From positions 117,240 to 181,239 of the forward strand of contig NZ_JAUHPW010000007.1 in the NCBI RefSeq assembly GCF_030418455.1: DNA of 64,000 bases. The letters are read 5' to 3'. The first letter of the stretch is position 1. Each line of letters starts with the position of its first letter. The notes beneath the pieces were generated by a model. The model was not told the DNA's origin, ran no database searches, and saw nothing but the letters and a program-made list of their open reading frames with translations. Origin of the DNA: Demequina litoralis (GTDB lineage Bacteria; Actinomycetota; Actinomycetes; Actinomycetales; Demequinaceae). Below, in pieces: positions 1-7,939 of this stretch. The translations under genes were made by a program, and so were the position numbers.

Positions 1-225
1 ACCGCCCTTCGCTAGTTCTGTAGCGAGGTATTGCAGAAGGTGTGACTTTCCGGTCCCGCGCCGGCCGTAGAGAATTTGATTCTTTGCATTCGACATCTGG
101 GCCAGCACGCCCGCATCGACGTATGTCGAGCGTAGGAGGCTCGGATCGGCTTGGCGTTCCGAGCGCGGCACGATGTTGCTTACTGCGTTCTCGACAACGC
201 GATTCCTCAGCAGTGACTCTGGCAT
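1..225 (-). CDS. P-loop (AAA/ORC-CDC6-like) ATPase, N-terminal fragment cut by window edge
   Basis: The minus strand is open from an ATG at 225 to the window edge, 75 codons. An in-frame TAG lies four codons before this ATG, so it is the only usable start. The fragment contains YGRRGTGKSHLL at about residues 53-64, a Walker A loop (G54 to S61), preceded by a TYVDAG segment. This arrangement resembles ORC/CDC6-like AAA ATPases, a resemblance recalled rather than searched. The codons are far less GC-rich than in the rest of the window, which suggests horizontally acquired DNA. The function is unknown; such ATPases occur in defence and mobile loci, but nothing here proves that role. No clear Shine-Dalgarno precedes the start. 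Confidence 0.7.
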   Translation of the reverse strand, partial: MPESLLRNRVVENAVSNIVPRSERQADPSLLRSTYVDAGVLAQMSNAKNQILYGRRGTGKSHLLQYLATELAKGG

Positions 226-352
226 GCGTCGACGCTAGCCGCGTTCTGGCTGGATAATGACACGCAACGCCGGTATGTAGACGGAACGTGTGCCGTGACT
301 CCGGGTATGTTCCATGCTGGCATTGACCGAGTTTCGGTCGGAGCGCCTCAGA
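226..352. other. Intergenic gap between the ATPase fragment and the pseudogene
   Basis: No gene seen. The minus-strand promoter of the ATPase should lie here, but I could not assign a convincing -35/-10 pair. Confidence 0.4.
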
Positions 353-1183
353 TCAACGGCTCGTCGGCCGCGAGATCGCCTCAACCGCCTCCGGCTCGGG
401 AGCCGCACTGGCAGCCCGGGCCGGCGCCTCGTCCAGCGTCCCGCGGAACGCCATAGATCCCGCAGCGCCGATGAGCATGATCAGTTCGCGTGCTACGATC
501 ATCGCCCGCAGCCGGCGCGGGTGGACCAGCGCACCGGCGATCACCTGCACCGGCGCGGCCCACGGGAGAACGTCGCCGTCCGTGGCGAGCACCGAATGCC
601 TGAGCCGGACCTTCGCGACGCCCGGCACATCCGACGTCTCCTTCGAGGCCTCGACCTTTGGGATCGAGTTCGCTGCGTTAAGGTCGCGGTCGACCAGCGC
701 GGGCTTGAGCTGATCGACTAGAGGCCGCCGCCGGATTGTCACCTCGTTCTACTCGGCGATCGCGAAGGCACTGTGGGTATCCGCGTCCAGTGCCGCGACG
801 AACTACTTTGGCTCCAGCCAAAGCGACCGTTCGCACACGGTCGTGAGCGCCCGCGAATCGACCACCGTTGCGATCGCCGACCGGATCGCGATTGGCGCCT
901 GGTCCGCCAGCAGGGACCCGAGCGAGATATTCCCCTGCGCCAGGAGCGGCGTGGCGTTCGAGTCGATCTCCTGGTCTGCCAGGTCCTCGACCAGCGTGTC
1001 GGTGTCGATTTGCATTCCGATCGCCTCGGACGTCTCGTCCACGATCAGCGCATTCACCGCAGGGTCCTCCGCCAACGGCGCGAGCGTCCGCACGACCTTC
1101 GCGGCGTCGCTCACCCCTCGCCGCGAAGCCCTCGACCGCCGCACCGGCGCGACGATCGATCTGAGTGTGACAACTATGTCACC
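353..1183 (-). pseudogene. Decayed paralogue of the membrane protein at 3185-4624
   Basis: Read in one continuous minus frame, this stretch matches the intact protein over about 270 residues. Shared blocks are RTLAPLAEDPAV, LIVDE, SLLADQAPIAIRSA (intact: PLLADQARVAIRSA), QLKPALVD, VLPWAA (intact VLPWVA) and HPRRLRAMIVA (intact HPRRPRAIIVA). The frame is interrupted by two TAG codons at 803-805 and 749-751, and the similar sequence continues in the same frame on both sides. The N-terminal coiled coil and everything after the second membrane segment are missing. Base composition is more AT-rich than in the intact copy, as expected for a relaxed duplicate. I treat it as a dead gene copy rather than two short genes. 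Confidence 0.85.
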
Positions 1184-1344
1184 GAGGAGCAAGTCTCCGC
1201 GTTTGTGCCCTGTCGGGCCTAGTGCGTTGGAGGCCCGAGGGACGATTCGGTGTTCGGCGCAGCAGGTCGACCACACTCGACGGCGACGGGAGATCGTCCA
1301 GACCGATGTCGGTGGTCGCGCCCGCATCGCCGCCGCGCGGCGCG

Positions 1345-1362
1345 CCTCCCTAGACTGGGAGG
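1345..1362 (+). promoter_or_regulatory. -10 box TAGACT inside a short inverted repeat
   Basis: CCTCCC, TAGACT and GGGAGG are contiguous. A TAnnnT -10 at 1351-1356 is framed by perfect 6-bp inverted arms about 25 bp before the PLD-like gene. An AGGAAAG ribosome site follows near 1369. The inverted arms could be a repressor site, or chance. Confidence 0.45.
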
Positions 1363-1383
1363 ACAGTAGGAAAGCGTGGATCT

Positions 1384-2439
1384 GTGTCCAGTGCACCGGC
1401 ACCAGCACACGGCGAGCACTTCGAGGTTCGCCGCGGGGGTCTCGCGCCGCCCCAGCTGCTCCGGGGCGAGGACTACGTCGCCGACGCGACCAGCCGCATC
1501 CACGATGCGAAGCGACGCGTGCTGCTGACGACGTTGACCATCGCACACGACCACCGCACGGACGACCTCATCGAGGCGCTCGTCTATGCGGCGCGGCGCG
1601 GGGTCGAGGTATCCGTCGCCGCCGATGTCTTCACGTATGCGGACGCCGCCGGCACGTTCCTCCCCACCGGCTACCGCACCAAGCTGTGGCGCGCCTCCGA
1701 CACCCTTGCGTCGAAGCTCGTCCGCGCGGGTGTGCGCTTCACCTGGCTCGGGCGTGAGAAGGGACTGCCGTGGCGGGGCCGGACCCACACGAAGTTCTGC
1801 GTGGTGGACGATGCGGCCTATGCGTTCGGCGGGGTGAACCTGGACCGGAAGGGCGTCGAGAACGCCGACTTCATGCTCAGGATCGCGGACGCGCGGCTCG
1901 CGGACGACCTGGAGACGGTCTATCACCAGATCCAGCACATGAACGCGCATGAGCGTGGGCACGAGTCGCTCGAGTATCGGTACGGCAGCGACCGGGTGCT
2001 GGTCGACGGCGGCATCCCCGGCGACTCGATCATCTACCGCCGGGCGGTGTCGCTGGCGCGGCAGGCGGACCGGGTGCTCCTCGTGTCCCAGTACTGCCCC
2101 ACGGGCGAGCTGGGCAAGGTCATCAGCGCGCGCGAGAACGAGCTCTGGTTCAACCCGCCGCGCAACGCCAGCCCCGCGAACCGCGCGCTCATCGCCTCCT
2201 CGATGCTGTGGACCGGCCATCGATCGATGTACACGGGGACGCGCTACCTGCACGCCAAGGCGATGGTGTTCTTCCGCAACGATGGCGCGCGTGCGGCGAT
2301 CACCGGGTCTCACAACTTCGTGGAGGGCGGCGTGCGCCTCGGCACGCGCGAGATCGCCTTGGAGACGCACCGCCCTGAGACGGTCGCGCAGATCCTCGAC
2401 TTCCACGCGCGCTACGTCCGCGGCGAAGGCGAGGACTGA
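1384..2439 (+). CDS. Phospholipase D-like (cardiolipin synthase-type) protein
   Basis: This 351-residue PLD-superfamily protein starts at GTG with AGGAAAG upstream. The first HKD motif is intact: H135, K137, D142, then G149-G150. The second has H290 and K292, but the expected Asp position 297 is Phe; the nearest Asp is D300, followed by TGSHNF at 307-312. The family hydrolyses or transfers phosphodiester bonds, for example in cardiolipin synthesis or in nucleases. No membrane segment is visible, unlike typical cardiolipin synthases, so the substrate is uncertain. The altered second motif may reduce or change activity. It carries one copy of the 10-bp motif at 1806-1815. Confidence 0.8.
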   Translation: MSSAPAPAHGEHFEVRRGGLAPPQLLRGEDYVADATSRIHDAKRRVLLTTLTIAHDHRTDDLIEALVYAARRGVEVSVAADVFTYADAAGTFLPTGYRTKLWRASDTLASKLVRAGVRFTWLGREKGLPWRGRTHTKFCVVDDAAYAFGGVNLDRKGVENADFMLRIADARLADDLETVYHQIQHMNAHERGHESLEYRYGSDRVLVDGGIPGDSIIYRRAVSLARQADRVLLVSQYCPTGELGKVISARENELWFNPPRNASPANRALIASSMLWTGHRSMYTGTRYLHAKAMVFFRNDGARAAITGSHNFVEGGVRLGTREIALETHRPETVAQILDFHARYVRGEGED

Positions 2440-2539
2440 GCGCCTCGACGGGCACAGCGCGGCTCCCCATGAAGTCCCGCTGCGCCCCCTTGCCGGCCTC
2501 GCATTCGACACGCAGCGCCCTGCGGCACAGCATCGAGGT

Positions 2540-3118
2540 GTGAAGCATTCCTGGAGGAAGCAGCACGACGGCATCGTCGCCGTCCTGCTCGACGTCGACG
2601 GCGTCCTCAGCCCCTTCGCCTCGAGCGCCGCCGACCGCGCCCACTGGCCCGCAGACTCCTGGCGCTCGTTCATCCTCGACGGCATCTACGAGATCGAGTG
2701 GTCGGCGGCCCTCGTCGACCGGCTCCGCGAGATCTCCGAGACCCCCGGCGTCGCGACGCGCTGGTGCACCACCTGGGGTCGTCGGGCGCCGGCGGTGCTG
2801 GGCCCCGCGATCGGCCTGGGCGCGAAATGGCCCGTGCTCGACGATGCGGGCGGCGCCTTCGCGGTCTCGCCCGGCTGGTGGAAGGCGCAGCGGGCGCGCG
2901 AGGCGCTCGAGGAGTTCACCGCGGTCGTCTGGGTCGACGACTTCATCGACGGCTGGCGTGAGGCCCGCGCCGAGCTCGACGAGCCCGGGCCGCGATGGTG
3001 GGACACCGACCGCCTGCTGATGATCAGCCCCGCCTCGGACCGCGGCCTCGAGCCCGCTCACCTCGACGCGGTAGAGCGCTTCGTTCGCGATCGCCTCGAC
3101 AACCGTGAGGATCCGTGA
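2540..3118 (+). CDS. HAD-like hydrolase, secondary type
   Basis: About 192 residues. The N-terminal VAVLLDVDGVLSPF carries the HAD motif I D-x-D-G. It is followed by a segment ending RWCTTWG and later by WVDDFID, a plausible late acidic motif. This pattern resembles small actinobacterial HAD-like proteins of unknown substrate. I chose GTG 2540, with GAGG just upstream; no ATG lies before the DVDGV motif. The 100 bp between this gene and the PLD gene hold no gene. It converges on the membrane-protein gene that ends at 3185. Confidence 0.7.
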   Translation: MKHSWRKQHDGIVAVLLDVDGVLSPFASSAADRAHWPADSWRSFILDGIYEIEWSAALVDRLREISETPGVATRWCTTWGRRAPAVLGPAIGLGAKWPVLDDAGGAFAVSPGWWKAQRAREALEEFTAVVWVDDFIDGWREARAELDEPGPRWWDTDRLLMISPASDRGLEPAHLDAVERFVRDRLDNREDP

Positions 3119-3184
3119 CGGTTTCGGACCGCAACGACCCTCAACGGTGAGGAAGAGTGACGCCGAGCAGGCAGGGAACGGCGC

Positions 3185-4624
3185 CTAGATCTGCGGCTCG
3201 TCCTCGAACTCGTCGAAGTCGGCGTCCGCCACCTCGACAACGTCCGACTCCTCATCCACGACGGAGTCCTCGTCACCCGTCACTGCAGGCCCGGGCCCCC
3301 GGAACACGAGGAACAGGCCGGCGGCGACCGCGAGCACCACGGTCCCGACCACGACATCCCAGACGTTGAGCGGCCGCATGGTCGACACGAGCACCGCGAG
3401 CACCAGCGCGAGCCACAGCCACAGCAGCCAGCCCATCCGGTGCAGCACCACGCCCACGCCCTCCGGACGCCAGCCCCGCGCGTCCAGCGCCGCGGACCCC
3501 CGCGCCAGCCACGACGAACCCGACCGGCGCACACCCGAACCCAGCGACGACCCGCCGGAGAAGACCCCCGCGAGGATCAGCAGCACCCCGAGCACCGCGT
3601 ACGCGAGCATCACGGCCGAGATCTCGCCGGTGAGCTGACCGTAGATGGCGTCGGTCGCGTCGGTCGGCACCTGCGTCGCGATCATCGCCGCCGCGACGGA
3701 GCCGCCGATCGCGATCGAGCCCGCGAGCACCGCTCCGACCACCAGCAGCAGCGTGCCGGCGACGATGATCGCGCGCGGCCGCCGCGGGTGGATCGCGATG
3801 CCCACGATGAGCAGCAGCAGCGCGACCCACGGGAGCACGTTCCCCACCGTGGTGAGCACGGAGTACGCCAGCCGCGCCTTCGCGATCGCCGGCACCTCGG
3901 CCACCGTGATGCTCGCGTTCACGTCCGGGATCGAGTCCGCCAGCGTGAAGCCCGCATCGACCAGCGCCGGCTTGAGCTGCGCGATGATCGGTGCCAGCTG
4001 GATGGACACCACGCCCGTGTCGTCGATCGACACCGCGCCCTCCGCGTCTGCCTCGAGCACCGCCACCAGCTGCTTGTGGGTGAGCCGCAGCGCCTCCTCC
4101 CACACGGTCGCGAAGGCGTCGGACTGCACCACGGTCGTGAGCGCGCTGCGGATCGCCACGCGCGCCTGGTCCGCGAGCAGCGGCCCGAGCAGCTCCGACG
4201 CGTTCGCGAGCCGCGGCGTCGAGTCCGCGTCGATCACCGACGACAGCAGCTCGTTCACCAGCGCATCGGTGTCGAGGGCGTCGTCGATCGCGGCGGTGCC
4301 CTCGTCCACGATGAGCGCCTGCACCGCTGGGTCCTCGGCGAGCGGCGCGAGCGTGCGCACGAACGCCTCGGTGTCGCTCGTCTCGCGCGCCGCGAAGCCC
4401 ACGACCGTCGCCACCGGCGCGAGGAGCGTCGCCACCACGATGAGCACGATCGCGAGGAACGCCCGCCCCCGGTGCCGCGGCGCCGGCGCCACCGGGCCGG
4501 CGACGGCGGCGGGAGCCTCCGCCCGCATTGCCGCGTTCTCCTCGAGCGCCCCGCGCAGGCGCGCGTTCTCGGCCTCGAGCTCGGCAAGCCGCGCCTCGAT
4601 CTGCGCCTTCGTCGGTCCAGCCAT
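3185..4624 (-). CDS. Multi-pass membrane protein with N-terminal coiled coil
   Basis: 479 residues starting at ATG 4624, with a strong GAGGAGGGG ribosome site. A short coiled coil (residues about 5-35, AQIEARLAELEAENARLR) precedes a first membrane segment near residues 55-75. An extracytoplasmic domain of about 200 residues contains RTLAPLAEDPAVQALI. Several more hydrophobic segments and an acidic tail (DEDSVVDEESDVVE near the C-terminus) follow. I recognise the architecture as an actinobacterial membrane protein of unknown function. A degraded second copy lies at 353-1183, so the family was duplicated locally. Confidence 0.8.
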   Translation of the reverse strand: MAGPTKAQIEARLAELEAENARLRGALEENAAMRAEAPAAVAGPVAPAPRHRGRAFLAIVLIVVATLLAPVATVVGFAARETSDTEAFVRTLAPLAEDPAVQALIVDEGTAAIDDALDTDALVNELLSSVIDADSTPRLANASELLGPLLADQARVAIRSALTTVVQSDAFATVWEEALRLTHKQLVAVLEADAEGAVSIDDTGVVSIQLAPIIAQLKPALVDAGFTLADSIPDVNASITVAEVPAIAKARLAYSVLTTVGNVLPWVALLLLIVGIAIHPRRPRAIIVAGTLLLVVGAVLAGSIAIGGSVAAAMIATQVPTDATDAIYGQLTGEISAVMLAYAVLGVLLILAGVFSGGSSLGSGVRRSGSSWLARGSAALDARGWRPEGVGVVLHRMGWLLWLWLALVLAVLVSTMRPLNVWDVVVGTVVLAVAAGLFLVFRGPGPAVTGDEDSVVDEESDVVEVADADFDEFEDEPQI

Positions 4625-4838
4625 GACCCCTCCTCGCGATGCACGGGCGCGCCACCGAATCCCCTGGTGAGGCGCCTTCCCCCATCTGAGCGTAGGGCCC
4701 GGGACGGCCCGCGCGCACCCGTTCGTCGGCACGATGCGCGGCGCATCGTCCGTGCGCCCGCCCGCGCCCGCATCGTCCGCCCTCACCAGGCACGATGCGC
4801 GCGCCCGGTTTAGCGTGAGCGATGGAGGGGAGAACACC
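4625..4838. promoter_or_regulatory. Divergent promoter region with clustered GCATCGT-type sites
   Basis: This 214-bp region separates the membrane-protein gene from metP. It contains a perfect palindrome, ACGATGCGCGGCGCATCGT (4731-4749), the exact 10-mer at 4742-4751 and 4769-4778, and a related GCACGATGCG at 4790-4799. A probable -10 TAGCGT lies at 4811-4816, with ribosome site GGAGGGG before metP. The clustering in a promoter region may reflect regulation, or simply the general abundance of the motif. Confidence 0.5.
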
Positions 4839-6446
4839 ATGGCCGAGCAGCCCGCAGCAGCACCCCACACCCACGAGAAGCGCGAGCACTGGTCCGGCCA
4901 GACCGCCTTCATCCTCGCCGCGATCGGCTCCGCGGTCGGGCTGGGCAACATCTGGCGCTTCCCCGGTCAGGCCTACGAGAACGGCGGCGGGGCGTTCATG
5001 ATCCCGTACCTGGTCGCGCTGCTGACCGCGGGCATCCCGATCCTCTTCCTCGAGCACGCGATCGGCCACCGCTTCCGCGGCTCCGCGCCGCTCGCGATGA
5101 AGCGCGTGCACCGCCATGCGGAGGGCGTCGGCTGGCTGCACGTCGCGATCTGCTTCGTCATCGGGCTCTACTACACGGCGATCATCGCGTGGGCGCTCAG
5201 CTACTTCTTCTTCAGCTTCAGCCTGTCCTACCAGGACGATCCCGCCGGCTTCTTCCTCGGCGACTACCTGCAGCTGGGCGAGGCGGGGACCGTGAGCCTC
5301 TCGTTCGTGCCGCAGGTCATCATCCCGCTCGTGGCGGTGTGGCTCATCACGATCGTGGTCCTCGCGCTCGGCCTCCACAACGGCGTCGAGCGGCTCAACC
5401 TCATCGGCATCCCCGTGCTGGTGGCGACGTTCATGGTGATCGTGGTCCGCGCGCTGTTCCTCGACGGCGCGGGCGACGGCATCGAGGCGCTGTTCACGCC
5501 CGACTTCGCGGCGCTCGGCGATCCGCAGGTGTGGATCGCCGCGTACGGGCAGATCTTCTTCTCCCTGTCCCTCGCCTACGGGATCATGATCACGTACGCC
5601 TCGTACCGCCGCCGCCGCTCCAACATCACGTCGCCCGGCCTGGTGGTCGCGTTCGGCAACAGCTCGTTCGAGCTGCTCGCCGGCATCGGCGTCTTCGCCG
5701 CGCTGGGCTTCCTCGCGAGCCAGCAGGGCGTCGCGGTGGGGGACCTCGAGGGCCTCGCCGGCCCGTTCCTGTCCTTCGTCACCTTCCCGGCCGTCATCGC
5801 GGAGATGCCGGGCGGGCAGTTCTTCGGGGCGCTGTTCTTCGCCTCGCTGGTGCTCGCGGGCCTGACGTCGCTGGTGTCGGTGCTGCAGGTGGTGTCGTCG
5901 GCGCTCCAGGACAAGCTCAACCTCAAGCCGCGCACCGCCGCGGTCGCGGTCGGCGGCGTCAGCGCGGTGCTGTCGATCGTGGGATTCGGCACCACCACCG
6001 GCCTCTACCTGCTCGACACGGTCGACCAGTGGTCGAACCAGCTCGGCATCGTCGCGGGCGCGATCACGATGATCGCCGCGGCGATCTGGATCGGCCGGCG
6101 CGGCCACGAGCTCGAACGTCACCTCGCGGCGGTCTCCACCCTCAGACCGGGCAAGGCGTGGCTGTGGCTGGTGAGCGCGGTCGCGCTGCTGCTCATCTAC
6201 ATGTTCGTCGACAAGGCCGTGTCGCTCCTCATCGACGGCTACGAGGGCTACCCGACCTGGTACCTCGTGGTCTTCGGATGGGGCACCGTCGCGTTCCTCG
6301 CGCTCGCGGCCCTCCTCATGCCGCTGATGAGATGGCGCAAGGACATCGTGCACTTCCATCCGTGGCCCACGCGTGAGCAGCTCAACCTGCCCGCAGACGT
6401 GGGGGAGCGCCATACGGAGGACTACGACCCGAGGAGCGGATCATGA
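4839..6446 (+). CDS. metP: Sodium-dependent NSS/SLC6 transporter, probable methionine/alanine importer large subunit
   Basis: 535 residues with the neurotransmitter:sodium symporter hallmark near the N-terminus, GSAVGLGNIWRFP, then YENGGGAFMIPY. This forms the unwound TM1 sodium and substrate site. About eleven to twelve hydrophobic helices follow, as in bacterial members. The gene starts at ATG 4839 after GGAGGGG. It overlaps by 4 bp (ATGA) a tiny membrane-protein gene matching MetS. That pairing is the Corynebacterium glutamicum MetPS arrangement, so import of methionine and alanine is the best guess. The substrate is inferred from context; the family assignment is strong. Confidence 0.85.
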   Translation: MAEQPAAAPHTHEKREHWSGQTAFILAAIGSAVGLGNIWRFPGQAYENGGGAFMIPYLVALLTAGIPILFLEHAIGHRFRGSAPLAMKRVHRHAEGVGWLHVAICFVIGLYYTAIIAWALSYFFFSFSLSYQDDPAGFFLGDYLQLGEAGTVSLSFVPQVIIPLVAVWLITIVVLALGLHNGVERLNLIGIPVLVATFMVIVVRALFLDGAGDGIEALFTPDFAALGDPQVWIAAYGQIFFSLSLAYGIMITYASYRRRRSNITSPGLVVAFGNSSFELLAGIGVFAALGFLASQQGVAVGDLEGLAGPFLSFVTFPAVIAEMPGGQFFGALFFASLVLAGLTSLVSVLQVVSSALQDKLNLKPRTAAVAVGGVSAVLSIVGFGTTTGLYLLDTVDQWSNQLGIVAGAITMIAAAIWIGRRGHELERHLAAVSTLRPGKAWLWLVSAVALLLIYMFVDKAVSLLIDGYEGYPTWYLVVFGWGTVAFLALAALLMPLMRWRKDIVHFHPWPTREQLNLPADVGERHTEDYDPRSGS

Positions 6447-6586
6447 GCACCGAGGCCCTCATCCTCATGCTCGTCTCGATCGTGCTGATCTGGGGCGGGC
6501 TCGCCGGCTCGATCATCGTGCTCGCGCGCAAGCCCGAGAACGACCACATGCCCGAGGGCGGCGAGGACACGCGCGTCCCCGACTAG
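6443..6586 (+). CDS. metS: Methionine/alanine importer small subunit MetS
   Basis: 47 residues starting MSTEALILMLVSIVLIWGG: a single membrane helix, then a short polar tail ending RVPD. It overlaps the transporter stop codon by 4 bp. Size, single helix and position directly after an NSS transporter match MetS, the small subunit required by MetP in corynebacteria. It is easily missed by gene callers with a length cut-off. Confidence 0.8.
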   Translation: MSTEALILMLVSIVLIWGGLAGSIIVLARKPENDHMPEGGEDTRVPD

Positions 6587-6627
6587 CTCCCACCCGCGCC
6601 CCGCTGCGGGGAGACCAGCGACGGTTT

Positions 6628-6647
6628 CAGGAGGTTCGTGACTCCTG
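6628..6647. terminator. Weak hairpin between convergent metS and transglutaminase genes
   Basis: CAGGAG, an 8-nt loop, then CTCCTG. The stem is only 6 bp and has no T tract, so this is a weak candidate for a bidirectional terminator. Confidence 0.3.
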
Positions 6648-6664
6648 CGGGGAACTCAGCGACG

Positions 6665-7852
6665 CTACGACGAGTAGTCGCCCAAATGCGCGTCCACCAC
6701 CCAGTCGCTGTCGGTGATGCGCGTGATGAGCCGCGGGTCCCCGTCGGCGAGCATGAGGTAGTCGTGGCTGGTGCGCGGGTTGGTCGACGGGTCGTCCCAC
6801 GTGACGTCCACGAGCAGCCACTCGCCGTCGACCAGCACCTTGTTCCACGCGTGGTCCCCGCCCGTCGCGCCCGCGAGGTCCGAGCCCGTCACCTGCACCG
6901 CCTCGAGCCCCGCCGCCTCCGCCATCGCCAGGAAGGCCTGCGCGTAGCCGTTGCACACCGCGGTGCCCTCGACCAGCAGCCCGTACGCCTCCTGCGACCG
7001 GTCGACCACCGCGTTGTCCTCCCCGCGGTTGATCGCGTCGTAGGCCTCGTAGTCGTACTCGCCCCGCGACACCAGGTAGTCGTGGATCCGCGTCACCTTC
7101 TCCTTGTCGGACGATGCGGCGGTCGCACGGGACGCGCTGAGCCCGAGCTGGACGGCGGTCGCCGTGAGCGAGCGGCGCCGGTCGGCCTCGTCGACCGCGT
7201 ACGTGTACACGGGATGCAGCTCGACGCCGACGGTCGTCTCCCAGAACACCCAGCCCTTGACGAAGGCGTAGGGGTTCTGGGTGACGGCCTCGCGCAGCGC
7301 GTCCTCGATCGCCGGCCCGCCGAGCTCCTCCGCCCAGAACGTGACGTCGATGGCCTCCTGCTGCGCGATCATGGCGGTCTCGAGGTAGCGCACCAGCTCC
7401 GTGGAGCCGTAGACCGGGTAGTCCACGGTGGGCGCCACGGGCGCTGTGGTGGGGGTGAGCGCCTCGGCGGCGGTGCGGCCCAGGTTCGCCCACGACGGGA
7501 GCAGGCCCGCGTCCGCCGCCCGCCCGGCCCAGAGCACCCCGAGGAGCGCCACCACGACGAGCAGCAGGACCGAGGTCCGCCACCTGCGCCGACGCGCACG
7601 CCGGTGCACGCCCGCGGGCTCGGCTGCGGGCGTCCAGGTCCGTGCGGGCGTCGTGTACGCGCTGGGCGAGACGCCGTGCTCGATGCGGGTGTAGAGGTTG
7701 CGGACGCGTCCCGTCCACCGTGTGCCGTCCCAGTAGCGTTCCAGGTCCGGGTCGCCCGGGTCCGGAAGCCACCCCGACGCGGGCAGGCCCGAGGCACGGC
7801 GCTCCTCCGGGCGCAGCGGTTCCGGCTGCCACTCGGTTGGATTGAACGACAC
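6665..7852 (-). CDS. DUF2510 and transglutaminase-like membrane protein (copy A)
   Basis: 395 residues. Residues 26-50 (GWLPDPGDPDLERYWDGTRW) are a DUF2510 motif. One membrane helix spans about 93-110. The C-terminal half is a transglutaminase-like domain with the papain-type triad C300 (GTAVCNGY), H334 (GGDHAWNKVLVDG) and D349 (WLLVDVTWDD). The enzyme domain should lie outside the membrane. A paralogue at 10536-11600 shares the catalytic half (DGYAVCAGYSKAF, HAWNKVLVDGRWLLVD), and two CorC-type genes lie between them. Start is GTG 7852 with a G-rich stretch upstream; a probable -10 TAGGTT lies at 7893-7898 on the minus strand. Role unknown, possibly envelope related. Confidence 0.8.
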   Translation of the reverse strand: MSFNPTEWQPEPLRPEERRASGLPASGWLPDPGDPDLERYWDGTRWTGRVRNLYTRIEHGVSPSAYTTPARTWTPAAEPAGVHRRARRRRWRTSVLLLVVVALLGVLWAGRAADAGLLPSWANLGRTAAEALTPTTAPVAPTVDYPVYGSTELVRYLETAMIAQQEAIDVTFWAEELGGPAIEDALREAVTQNPYAFVKGWVFWETTVGVELHPVYTYAVDEADRRRSLTATAVQLGLSASRATAASSDKEKVTRIHDYLVSRGEYDYEAYDAINRGEDNAVVDRSQEAYGLLVEGTAVCNGYAQAFLAMAEAAGLEAVQVTGSDLAGATGGDHAWNKVLVDGEWLLVDVTWDDPSTNPRTSHDYLMLADGDPRLITRITDSDWVVDAHLGDYSS

Positions 7853-7939
7853 GCTGCCCCCCAGCCCGGAGCGCCCTCATCGCTCCTGGCGGGAACCTAC
7901 CAGCGACGACGCCGGGGGAGAAGGGCGTGCGTCACACGC

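Noticed and set aside
353..1183. TAG codons as stop-codon recoding in a live gene
   Set aside because: Both ends of the protein are missing and the sequence is degraded generally; an intact paralogue exists 2 kb away. Decay is simpler.
3273..6413. A 1,046-codon open frame on the minus strand
   Set aside because: It is antisense to metP and continues out of frame through the real membrane-protein gene. Its translation is Arg/Ala/Gly/Asp-rich with no domain; this is the usual GC-rich shadow effect.
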